DNA from: Hyphomicrobiales bacterium
Lineage (GTDB): Bacteria; Pseudomonadota; Alphaproteobacteria; Rhizobiales; Xanthobacteraceae
Direction: 5' to 3'
Length of the DNA: 23,180 bases
Assembly (NCBI GenBank): GCA_023266695.1
Contig: JAHFPO010000017.1
Location: forward strand, 1-23,180
In this document: positions 15,068-21,685 of the stretch, one piece after another
Position numbering within the stretch: position 1 is the stretch's first letter
Layout: each line of letters starts with the position of its first letter
Notes under the pieces: model-generated
What the model saw: only the letters and a program-made list of their open reading frames with translations
Told to the model about the DNA's origin: nothing
Database searches by the model: none
Program-made: the position numbers and the translations under genes

Positions 15068-15754
15068 ATGCAGCTCCTTCATCATTCATTATGCCCGCAT
15101 TCCCGTTTCGTCCGTCTCGTGCTCGGCGAATACGGCATTGCGTTCGAGCTCACCGAGGAGCCGGTGTGGAAGCGACGGCCGGAGTTCCTCGCGCTCAATC
15201 CCGCCGGCACCACGCCGGTGCTGATCGAGAACGGTCTCGCCGTGCCGGGCGCCCTGGTGATCGCCGAATATCTCGACGAGAAACATGGCGCCGGCCATGC
15301 CGACCGGCGGCTCCTGCCGCTCGATCCCGGCGGGCGCGTCGAGGTGCGCCGTCTCGTCTCCTGGTTCCACGATAAATTCTTCGCCGAGGTGACGGAACAT
15401 CTGGTGCAGGAGAAAATCATCAAGCGTCATTTGCCGGAATCGGAAGGCGGCGGGGCGCCCGATTCCGCCGCGATCCGTGCGGCGCGCTCGAATATCCGCT
15501 ATCATCTGCGCTATATCGGCTGGCTGTTGAAGGCGCGGAACTGGCTCGCGGGCGACCGCCTGAGCTATGCCGATCTGGCGGCGGCGGCGCATCTTTCCGC
15601 GGCCGATTACCTGGGTGACGTGCCGTGGGACGAGGACGAGACCGCCAAGAGTTGGTACGCGCGGGTGAAGTCGCGCCCGGCGTTCCGGCCGCTGCTTGCC
15701 GAAAGTCTGCCAGGGATGGAGCCAGCTCCGACCTACGCCGACCTCGACTTCTAG
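15068..15754 (+). CDS. fzlA: GST-family protein, probable FtsZ-associated FzlA
   Basis: Glutathione S-transferase fold: thioredoxin-like N-terminal domain (MQLLHHSLCPHSRFVRLVLGEYGI, NPAGTTPVLIENG, IAEYLDE) and a helical C-terminal domain (SYADLAAAAHLSAADYLGDVPW, WYARVKSRPAFRPLL). The 228-residue protein ends in the short tail YADLDF. That tail, the DYLGDVPW segment and the position before queG fit FzlA, which binds FtsZ filaments and links them to septal wall synthesis in Caulobacter. The FzlA call comes from recalled similarity rather than a search; an ordinary GST is the alternative. An in-frame GTG at 15029 would add 13 residues unlike the family start. The stop is TAG, right at the expected beginning of queG. 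Confidence 0.65.
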   Translation: MQLLHHSLCPHSRFVRLVLGEYGIAFELTEEPVWKRRPEFLALNPAGTTPVLIENGLAVPGALVIAEYLDEKHGAGHADRRLLPLDPGGRVEVRRLVSWFHDKFFAEVTEHLVQEKIIKRHLPESEGGGAPDSAAIRAARSNIRYHLRYIGWLLKARNWLAGDRLSYADLAAAAHLSAADYLGDVPWDEDETAKSWYARVKSRPAFRPLLAESLPGMEPAPTYADLDF

Positions 15755-16878
15755 ACCCGGCCGCGATCAAGACGGCGCTCGCCGCGCGCGCGCGCGCGGA
15801 GGGATTCGATGCGATCGGAGTGACCCGGCCCGAGGCGATCGGCAAGGCCGCGCCGCATCTCCACGACTGGCTTCATCTCGGCGCCCACGGCGACATGGAT
15901 TGGATGGAGCGTACGCGCGACCGCCGCGCCGACCCTCGTATTTTATGGCCCGAGGTGAAGCGGGTGGTGGTGTTGGGCTTGAATTACGGCCCGCAAGACG
16001 ACCCGCTCGCCGTGCTCCCCCGGCGCGAGCGCGGCGCGATCTCGGTCTATGCCGGCGGCGACGACTATCACGACCTCATCAAGGGCAAGCTCAAGCGCCT
16101 CGCCGAGTGGCTCAAGAAGGAGACCGCGAGTGAGCTCAAAGTTTTCGTCGATACCGCGCCGGTGATGGAGAAACCGCTCGCCGAGGCCGCCGGCCTCGGC
16201 TGGCAGGGCAAGCACACCAATCTCGTCTCGCGCGCGCACGGCTCCTGGCTCTTTCTCGGCGTGCTGTTCACCAATCTGGAGCTTCCCGCCGACGAGCCCG
16301 AGCCCGACTATTGCGGGAGCTGTCGGGCCTGTCTCGACATCTGTCCGACCAAGGCCTTCCCTGCGCCCTATCAGCTCGATGCCCGGCGCTGCATTTCCTA
16401 TCTCACCATCGAGCACAGGGGACCGATCCCGCGCGAGCTGCGCCCGCTCATGGGCAACCGCATCTATGGCTGCGACGATTGCCTCGCGGTCTGTCCGTGG
16501 AACAAGTTCGCGCAAGCGGGCCACGAGGCGCGGCTTGCGGCGCGCGCCGAGAATCGCGCGCCGGCGCTCGCCGAGCTTGCCCGGCTCGATGACGCGGCGT
16601 TTCGCGCGCGTTTCGCCAAGAGCCCGATCAAGCGCACCGGGCGCGACCGGTTCCTGCGCAACGTGCTCGTTGCGATCGGCAATGCGGGCGATCCCTCGCT
16701 TGCGAGCGAGGCGGAGCGGTTGATCGACGATCCTTCGGCGCTGGTGCGCGGTGCGGCGGTGTGGGCGCTCGCGCGGCTGTTGCCTGCCGCAACCTTCATG
16801 CAGATCGCGGAAACCCATCGGCCGCGGGAGAGCGACCCGATGGTGATCGAGGAATGGCAGTCGGCGACCGCCGCCTAG
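15625..16878 (+). CDS. queG: tRNA epoxyqueuosine(34) reductase QueG (start uncertain)
   Basis: Iron-sulphur, cobalamin-dependent enzyme that reduces epoxyqueuosine to queuosine in tRNA, the last step of Q synthesis. Visible motifs are GDMDWME, LGLNYGP, DTAPVMEKPLAEAAGLGWQGKHTN (with the catalytic Asp), the ferredoxin-like cysteines CGSCRACLDICPTKA (from about 16312) and CDDCLAVCPWNKF, and a C-terminal HEAT-like segment. Homology begins around LDPAAIKTALAARA, near 15757, directly after the fzlA stop, but no ATG, GTG, TTG or CTG stands there. The nearest in-frame starts upstream are TTG 15652 and GTG 15625, both inside fzlA; downstream GTG 15821 would cut into the domain. The stop TAG is the left end of repeat copy 3. 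Confidence 0.9.
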   Translation: MGRGRDRQELVRAGEVAPGVPAAACRKSARDGASSDLRRPRLLDPAAIKTALAARARAEGFDAIGVTRPEAIGKAAPHLHDWLHLGAHGDMDWMERTRDRRADPRILWPEVKRVVVLGLNYGPQDDPLAVLPRRERGAISVYAGGDDYHDLIKGKLKRLAEWLKKETASELKVFVDTAPVMEKPLAEAAGLGWQGKHTNLVSRAHGSWLFLGVLFTNLELPADEPEPDYCGSCRACLDICPTKAFPAPYQLDARRCISYLTIEHRGPIPRELRPLMGNRIYGCDDCLAVCPWNKFAQAGHEARLAARAENRAPALAELARLDDAAFRARFAKSPIKRTGRDRFLRNVLVAIGNAGDPSLASEAERLIDDPSALVRGAAVWALARLLPAATFMQIAETHRPRESDPMVIEEWQSATAA

Positions 16879-17005
16879 AGTCTGATCAGTTCGAATTGAA
16901 TCGGCCTGCCCCGCTAACATTTTGATTTTGGGCGTGATCTTATCCGAAAACCGGTTCCCACCCCGGATCAAGTCCGGGGCAGGCTTTTTCGGGATCACGC
17001 CCTAG
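16875..17005 (+). repeat. Dispersed intergenic mosaic repeat, copy 3, with nested palindrome
   Basis: Same element as copies 1 and 2, but 24 bp longer. The extra bases lie in the loop of the main hairpin and bring a second palindrome, CCCCGGA-TCAAG-TCCGGGG (16961-16979), itself a sequence often repeated in alphaproteobacteria. The copy begins and ends with CTAG. The left CTAG holds the queG stop and the right CTAG holds the stop of the hydrolase on the other strand. It fills the whole gap between these convergent genes and could act as their terminator. Confidence 0.9.
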
Positions 17006-17784
17006 CCCTCGCCCGCCAATTCGTCGACCACGCGGATGATCCGTTCGATGTCCTCGGGCCGCGACAGACGGTGATCGCCGTCCTTCACCAGCGTCATTAC
17101 CACGTCGTCGCGGGCGAGGCAGGAGACGAGCTTCAGCGCGTGGCGCCAAGGCACGTCCCGGTCCTCGACTCCCTGCAGAATGCGCACCGGGCAGCCCACC
17201 TCGATCGACTGATCAAGCAAGAGATGTCGCCTGCCGTCTTCGATGAGCCCGCGGGTGATCGGATAGGGCTCCTCGCCATAGGCCGAGGGGCGCAGCCACA
17301 GACCGTTCTCCTCGATCTCCTGTTTCTCCTCGGGGGAAAATTTCGCCCACATCAGCTCTTCGGTGAAATCGGGCGCGGGAGCGATCAGCAGGAGACCGGC
17401 GAGATTCGCCCCCGCGACGGGACGGCCGGCCAGCGCGCGGGCGAGCAGGAGCGCGATCCAGCCGCCCATGGAGGAGCCGACGACGATATGGGGACCGCGC
17501 GCGTGGGCCTCGAATACGGCGATCGCCTCCTCGAGCCAGCGCGAGATCGTGCCTTTATCGAAGCGGCCGCCCGATTCGCCGTGACCCGAATAATCGAAGC
17601 GCACACAGGCACGGCCGGTGCGGGCTGAATGCGCCGCCAACGCCTCCGCCTTGGTGCCGCGCATGTCGGATTTGAGCCCGCCGAGCCAGAACAGGCCGGG
17701 GGCTTTGCCCTCTTGCCGGCGTACGGCAATTTGTCGCGCCGCGACGCCTGCGCCGACTTCAAGATGCAAGAGCTGCACGTCCAT
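17002..17784 (-). CDS. ABHD10-like alpha/beta hydrolase
   Basis: Serine hydrolase of the alpha/beta fold, 260 residues. The nucleophile is Ser105 in VVGSSMGGW, the acid is probably Asp208 in GVEDRDVPW and the base is His238 in DGDHRLS. The pattern resembles animal mitochondrial ABHD10, a depalmitoylase and acyl-glucuronide esterase. Shared features are LGGLKSDMRGTKA near the N-terminus, ACVRFDYSGHGES, the cap segment ENGLWLRPSAYGEEPYPIT and CPVRILQG before the acid residue. No signal peptide, so it is probably cytoplasmic. The bacterial substrate is unknown. The start is ATG at 17784. The TAG stop lies in the terminal CTAG of repeat copy 3. It diverges from the glycosyltransferase. Confidence 0.85.
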   Translation of the reverse strand: MDVQLLHLEVGAGVAARQIAVRRQEGKAPGLFWLGGLKSDMRGTKAEALAAHSARTGRACVRFDYSGHGESGGRFDKGTISRWLEEAIAVFEAHARGPHIVVGSSMGGWIALLLARALAGRPVAGANLAGLLLIAPAPDFTEELMWAKFSPEEKQEIEENGLWLRPSAYGEEPYPITRGLIEDGRRHLLLDQSIEVGCPVRILQGVEDRDVPWRHALKLVSCLARDDVVMTLVKDGDHRLSRPEDIERIIRVVDELAGEG

Positions 17785-17872
17785 GATCGCGTTCCGCGCC
17801 GGGAGCTACGACGCGTGGGACAACCGCGCAAGCTGCCTTGCGGCCGCCGCAACTGCCTTCTAGAAGCCCCCG

Positions 17873-19084
17873 GTGCTCGCCAACGACCCCCATTGCCCGT
17901 CCGATCCTCTGACCGTCGTGCAGGTGATCCCCGATCTTCGGTCGGGGGGCACCGGGCGCGGCGTGGTGCAGGTGGCGGAAGCGCTTGTCGCCGCCGGGCA
18001 CCGCGCCATCATCGTCTCCGAGGGCGGCCGCCTGGAAGCGGACCTCGCGCAGATCGGCGCGACCCTCGTGCGCTTGCCGGTCGCGACCAAGAATCCATCG
18101 CAGATCGTCGTGAACGCTCACCGGCTCGCCGCGCTCGCGCGCGCGACCCGCGCCGATCTCTTGCATGCGCAGAGCCGCGCACCGGCGTGGAGCTGCCTGC
18201 TGGCGGCCAAGCTCGCATCGGTTCCCTTCATCACCACCTATGACAGCAGCTATCGCGAGCAACACGCGCTGAAGCGCCTCTATAACAGCGTGATGGTTCG
18301 CGGCGCGCGGGTGATCGCGCTCGGCGAGCGCTTGGCCCATCTCATCGAGGTGCGCTACGGCACGCCGCGAGAACGGATCGCGTTGGTTGATCGCGGCGTC
18401 GATGTTTCCCTGTTCGATCCCACGCGCATCGATGACGCGCGGCGCGAGGCGGTCGCGCGCGCATGGGGCTTGCGGCCGGGCGAGCGGGTCGTGCTGCTGC
18501 CGGGGCGCCTCACGCGGCGCAAGGGTCCGTCTATTCTGGTCGACGCCGCCCTGCGGCTGCGCGAAGCGGGCCTCAAGAGTTTCGTCTGCGTGCTGGCGGG
18601 CGAGGATCAGAATCGCGGTCGCCACGCGGCCGAACTGTGGGACCGCGTCCACCAGTCGAATCTCACCGAGATCATTCGATTCGTCGGTCACTGCCCAGAC
18701 ATGCCGGCAGCCTATGCGCTCGCCGATATCGCGGTCTCGACCGTGTTGCCGCCGGGGGGCCCGCAACGCGCCATGCTGGAAGCGCAGGCCATGGGCGTGC
18801 CGGTCGTCGTCTCGGACGCCGGCGCCTGCGGCGAAGTGGTCTTGGCGCCTCCTTTCGCCGCCGAGACCCGGGCAACCGGATTGCTCTACCCGGCCGGAAA
18901 CGCGGGCGAGCTTGCCCAGACGCTGTTCAAGGTTCTGGCCATGGGCGAGCCCGCCCGCAAGGCCATGGGTGCGCGCGGGCGGGTTTTCGTGGCCTCCCGT
19001 TTCCCGCGCCAGGCCTTCACCGAGCGGATGCTTGCGGTCTATGCCGAGGTGGCAGCGGCTCGCCGTGGATTGGTGAAGGCCTAG
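17873..19084 (+). CDS. Glycosyltransferase family 4 protein
   Basis: GT-B fold glycosyltransferase of 403 residues. The N-terminal acceptor half has VVQVIPDLRSGGTGRGVVQVAEAL and LLHAQSRAPAWSCLLAA. The C-terminal nucleotide-sugar half has LLPGRLTRRKGPSILVDA, FVGHCPDMPAAYALADIAV and the donor-binding E-x7-E segment around AMLEAQAMGVPVVVSDAG. No membrane helix. The start is GTG at 17873 with no convincing Shine-Dalgarno, so the first few residues are uncertain. It stands apart from other glycan genes, between a hydrolase and infC, so its sugar and acceptor cannot be inferred; a cell-surface polysaccharide or LPS core role would be usual. The stop is TAG. Confidence 0.85.
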   Translation: MLANDPHCPSDPLTVVQVIPDLRSGGTGRGVVQVAEALVAAGHRAIIVSEGGRLEADLAQIGATLVRLPVATKNPSQIVVNAHRLAALARATRADLLHAQSRAPAWSCLLAAKLASVPFITTYDSSYREQHALKRLYNSVMVRGARVIALGERLAHLIEVRYGTPRERIALVDRGVDVSLFDPTRIDDARREAVARAWGLRPGERVVLLPGRLTRRKGPSILVDAALRLREAGLKSFVCVLAGEDQNRGRHAAELWDRVHQSNLTEIIRFVGHCPDMPAAYALADIAVSTVLPPGGPQRAMLEAQAMGVPVVVSDAGACGEVVLAPPFAAETRATGLLYPAGNAGELAQTLFKVLAMGEPARKAMGARGRVFVASRFPRQAFTERMLAVYAEVAAARRGLVKA

Positions 19085-19087
19085 ACG

Positions 19088-19116
19088 TTGACTTGAGCCG
19101 CGTTTCTTTCAATCCT
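19088..19116 (+). promoter_or_regulatory. Possible housekeeping promoter for the infC operon
   Basis: TTGACT at 19088-19093 is a good -35 box, followed after exactly 17 nt by AATCCT, a weak -10. It lies just after the glycosyltransferase stop and about 70 nt before infC, where an operon promoter is needed. The poor -10 keeps this tentative. Confidence 0.3.
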
Positions 19117-19187
19117 CCGGGAGTGCTTCGCGCGGGCGCCTTGTCCCGAGCGGAGCACGCCGATCAACTGGAGAGGAGACGACACCC

Positions 19188-19727
19188 ATTCGCCGACCCA
19201 TGAGAGCCGCAGCGCCGGTCCAGAAGGATGGGCCGCGCGTCAATGAAGACATCCGCGTCCGAGAGGTACAGCTGATCGACCATGAGGGAACCAACCGCGG
19301 CGTGACGCCGACCCAGGACGCCATCACCCTCGCTCGAGAGGCCGGGCTCGACCTCGTCGAGATATCGCCCAACACCAGTCCCCCGATTTGCAAGATCCTC
19401 GATTACGGCAAATTCAAATACCAGGCGCAGAAGAAGGCGGCCGAAGCGCGCAAGAAGCAGAAGACGGTCGAGGTCAAGGAAATCAAGCTCAGACCCGGCA
19501 TCGACAAACACGACTACCAGGTGAAGATGCGTTCGATGCGGCGCTTCTTCGAGGAAGGCGACAAGGTCAAGGTCACGCTTCGCTTCCGCGGCCGTGAAAT
19601 GGCGCATCAGGAGCTCGGCTACAAGCTGTTGCAGCGCGTACGCGAGGACATGGCAAATCTAGCCAAGGTCGAGGCCGAGCCCATGTCGGAAGGCCGGCAG
19701 ATCGTCATGATCCTGGCGCCGCGCTGA
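19188..19727 (+). CDS. infC: Translation initiation factor IF-3 (AUU start)
   Basis: IF-3 binds the 30S subunit, prevents 50S joining and checks start-codon pairing. The start is ATT at 19188: AGGAG (19174-19178) lies 9 nt upstream, whereas the first in-frame ATG (19200) is 21 nt from it. ATT also yields the common alphaproteobacterial N-terminus (M)RRPMRA. The product is 179 residues. The N-domain contains GPRVNEDIRVREVQLID and PPICKILDYGKFKYQ, a lysine-rich linker follows, then the C-domain KEIKLRPGIDKHDY, VKVTLRFRGREMAHQELG and the end QIVMILAPR. It is the first gene of infC-rpmI-rplT-pheS-pheT. An AUU start is the known basis of IF-3 autoregulation in E. coli. Confidence 0.95.
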   Translation: MRRPMRAAAPVQKDGPRVNEDIRVREVQLIDHEGTNRGVTPTQDAITLAREAGLDLVEISPNTSPPICKILDYGKFKYQAQKKAAEARKKQKTVEVKEIKLRPGIDKHDYQVKMRSMRRFFEEGDKVKVTLRFRGREMAHQELGYKLLQRVREDMANLAKVEAEPMSEGRQIVMILAPR

Positions 19728-19855
19728 GTCGGTATCCATGCCTTTCCCTTGAAAACCGGAGCCGCCTCCGCTATCGAGACGGCCTTCGAGCCGCCCGGCC
19801 AAAGGGCTGCCGTGGCGACTCATGAACGCTCATCGAGCACCAGATGAGGGTCGAA

Positions 19856-19871
19856 GGCGGGCTCGCCCGCC
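19856..19871 (+). promoter_or_regulatory. GC hairpin in the infC-rpmI spacer
   Basis: A perfect 6-bp stem GGCGGG/CCCGCC with a CTCG tetraloop ends 24 nt before the rpmI start. No T-run follows, so it is not an intrinsic terminator. The position would suit a leader structure or processing site for rpmI-rplT, but no specific L20-binding fold can be recognised. Confidence 0.35.
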
Positions 19872-19895
19872 GCACGATCCATGGAGACGAGCCAA

Positions 19896-20096
19896 ATGCC
19901 CAAGCTCAAGACCAAGTCCGGGGCGAAGAAGCGCTTCAAGCTCTCCTCGACCGGCAAGGTGATCGCCTCCCAGGCCGGCAAGCGGCACGGGATGATCAAG
20001 CGGACCAACAAGCAGATTCGGAACCAGCGCGGCACCCGGGTGCTGTCGGAGTCCGACGCCAAGCACATCCGCAAGATCTTCATGCCCTACGGCTGA
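19896..20096 (+). CDS. rpmI: 50S ribosomal protein L35
   Basis: Small basic protein of the large subunit. 66 residues starting PKLKTKSGAKKRFK with the typical KRHGMIKRTNKQIRNQRG and the end HIRKIFMPYG. ATG at 19896 is preferred to an in-frame ATG at 19881 because it matches the universal L35 N-terminus and a purine-rich GGAGACGAG precedes it. It lies 168 nt after infC and 30 nt before rplT. Confidence 0.98.
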   Translation: MPKLKTKSGAKKRFKLSSTGKVIASQAGKRHGMIKRTNKQIRNQRGTRVLSESDAKHIRKIFMPYG

Positions 20097-20126
20097 TTTG
20101 GCTTTCTGATCCGAGGAGACATTGCC

Positions 20127-20483
20127 ATGGCCCGCGTCAAACGCGGCGTGACGTCCCACGCCAAGCACAAGAAGGTGTTCAAGGCCGCCAAGGGCTATTA
20201 TGGGCGGCGCAAGAACACCATCCGCATCGCCAAGCAAGCGGTCGACAAGGCCAATCAATACGCCTATCGCGACCGCAAGAACCGCAAGCGCACGTTCCGC
20301 GCCCTGTGGATCCAGCGCATCAATGCGGCGGCGCGCGAATGCGGGCTCACCTACGGCCGATTGATCGACGGTCTCGGCAAGGCCGGGGTCGGGATCGACC
20401 GCAAGGTGCTCGCCGATCTCGCCGTGCGCGAGCCCGAGGCCTTCAAGGCCTTGGTCGACAAGGCGCGCGCCGCGCTCGCCTGA
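20127..20483 (+). CDS. rplT: 50S ribosomal protein L20
   Basis: Early 23S rRNA-binding assembly protein. 118 residues with the canonical start ARVKRGVTSHAKHKKVFKAAKGYYGRR, the basic N-terminal extension, and the globular half (RALWIQRINAAARECGLTYGRLIDGL, RKVLADLAVREPEAF). GAGGAGA lies about 8 nt before the ATG. In E. coli L20 represses its own operon; no matching leader fold is identifiable here. Confidence 0.98.
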   Translation: MARVKRGVTSHAKHKKVFKAAKGYYGRRKNTIRIAKQAVDKANQYAYRDRKNRKRTFRALWIQRINAAARECGLTYGRLIDGLGKAGVGIDRKVLADLAVREPEAFKALVDKARAALA

Positions 20484-20602
20484 GCGAGATTCCCCGCCTG
20501 CCCGAGGCTCGCTCCGCGCGGCGCCGATGACCGGCCCCGTGCGGTGGCTGTTCGGGTATAGGTAGCAGCGCAAACGTGATTCCAGGACCCTCCGGGCGAC
20601 CC

Positions 20603-21685
20603 ATGTCCGATCTCGCAAGGCTCGAAGCCGATCTTCTCGCCGCCATCGGCGCTGCCCAGGACGAGGCGGCGCTCGAAGCCGTCCGGGTCGCGGCGCTCGG
20701 CAAGAAGGGATCGGTGTCGGAACTCCTGAAGACGCTCGGATCGATGTCGCCGGAAGAGCGCAGGACCCAGGGTCCGGCGATCAACGGCCTCAAGGACCGG
20801 GTGAGCGGGGCGCTCGGCGCGCGCCGCGATCACTTGCGGCATGCCGCCCTCACCCAACAGCTCGCCGCCGATATCGTCGACGTCACCTTGCCGGTGCGCG
20901 AGGCGCCGTCCGAGCGCGGGCGCATTCATCCGGTGAGCCAGGTGATCGACGAGATCACCGCGATCTTCGCCGACATGGGCTTCGCGATCGCGGAAGGTCC
21001 CGACATCGAGACCGACGACTACAATTTCACCAAGCTCAACATTCCCGAGAGCCATCCGGCGCGGGACATGCACGACACGTTCTTCTTTCCGCCGAAGCCC
21101 GACGGCTCGCGTCTGCTGCTGCGAACCCACACCTCGCCGGTGCAGATCCGCACCATGCAGGCTGAGAAGCCGCCGATCCGCGTGATCATTCCCGGCCGCA
21201 CCTATCGCGTCGACTCGGACCAGACCCATACGCCCATGTTCCATCAGGTCGAGGGACTGGTGATCGACAAGTCATCGCACCTCGGTCATCTGAAATGGAT
21301 TCTGGAAGAATTCTGCAAGGCGTTCTTCGAGGTGCCGCAGGTCGGGATGCGCTTCCGGCCATCGTTCTTTCCGTTCACCGAACCGTCGATGGAAGTGGAC
21401 ATCCAGTGCGACCGCAAGGGCGGTGAGGTGCGCTTCGGCAAGGGCGCGGACTGGATGGAGATCCTTGGCTGCGGGATGGTGCATCCGAACGTGCTGAGGA
21501 ATTGCGGGCTCGATCCCAACGAATATCAAGGCTTCGCCTGGGGCTTGGGGATCGACCGCATCGCCATGCTGAAATACGGCATGCCGGACTTGCGCGCCTT
21601 CTTCGAGGCGGACGTGCGCTGGCTCCAGCACTACGGCTTCCGGCCGCTCGATTTCCCGACGCTCGCCGGGGGATTGAGCCCATGA
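20603..21685 (+). CDS. pheS: Phenylalanine--tRNA ligase alpha subunit
   Basis: Catalytic subunit of the alpha2-beta2 PheRS that charges tRNA-Phe. The 360-residue product has an N-terminal coiled-coil region (about 1-90) followed by the class II core. Visible elements are HPVSQVIDEI, the TDDYNFTKLN and RTHTSPVQIRTM segments, motif 2 around IPGRTYRVDSDQTHTPMFHQVEGL, EVDIQCDRKGG, and motif 3 GLGIDRIAMLKYG. ATG 20603 is chosen for its fit to the family start (MSDLARLEADLLAAI); an in-frame GTG at 20576 would add nine unmatched residues. The Shine-Dalgarno is poor. It lies 119 nt after rplT, and its TGA overlaps the pheT ATG. Confidence 0.97.
   Translation: MSDLARLEADLLAAIGAAQDEAALEAVRVAALGKKGSVSELLKTLGSMSPEERRTQGPAINGLKDRVSGALGARRDHLRHAALTQQLAADIVDVTLPVREAPSERGRIHPVSQVIDEITAIFADMGFAIAEGPDIETDDYNFTKLNIPESHPARDMHDTFFFPPKPDGSRLLLRTHTSPVQIRTMQAEKPPIRVIIPGRTYRVDSDQTHTPMFHQVEGLVIDKSSHLGHLKWILEEFCKAFFEVPQVGMRFRPSFFPFTEPSMEVDIQCDRKGGEVRFGKGADWMEILGCGMVHPNVLRNCGLDPNEYQGFAWGLGIDRIAMLKYGMPDLRAFFEADVRWLQHYGFRPLDFPTLAGGLSP

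Noticed and set aside
7110..17005. The three 106-bp repeats as a CRISPR or transposon remnant
   Set aside because: Copies are kilobases apart with genes between them, have no regular spacers, no transposase and no clear target duplications; they fit a dispersed structured repeat family.
20527..20565. A 12-codon leader ORF containing Trp, Phe and Tyr before pheS, suggesting attenuation
   Set aside because: Only one Phe codon, no Shine-Dalgarno, and no terminator or antiterminator hairpin with a T-run follows; it is likely chance.
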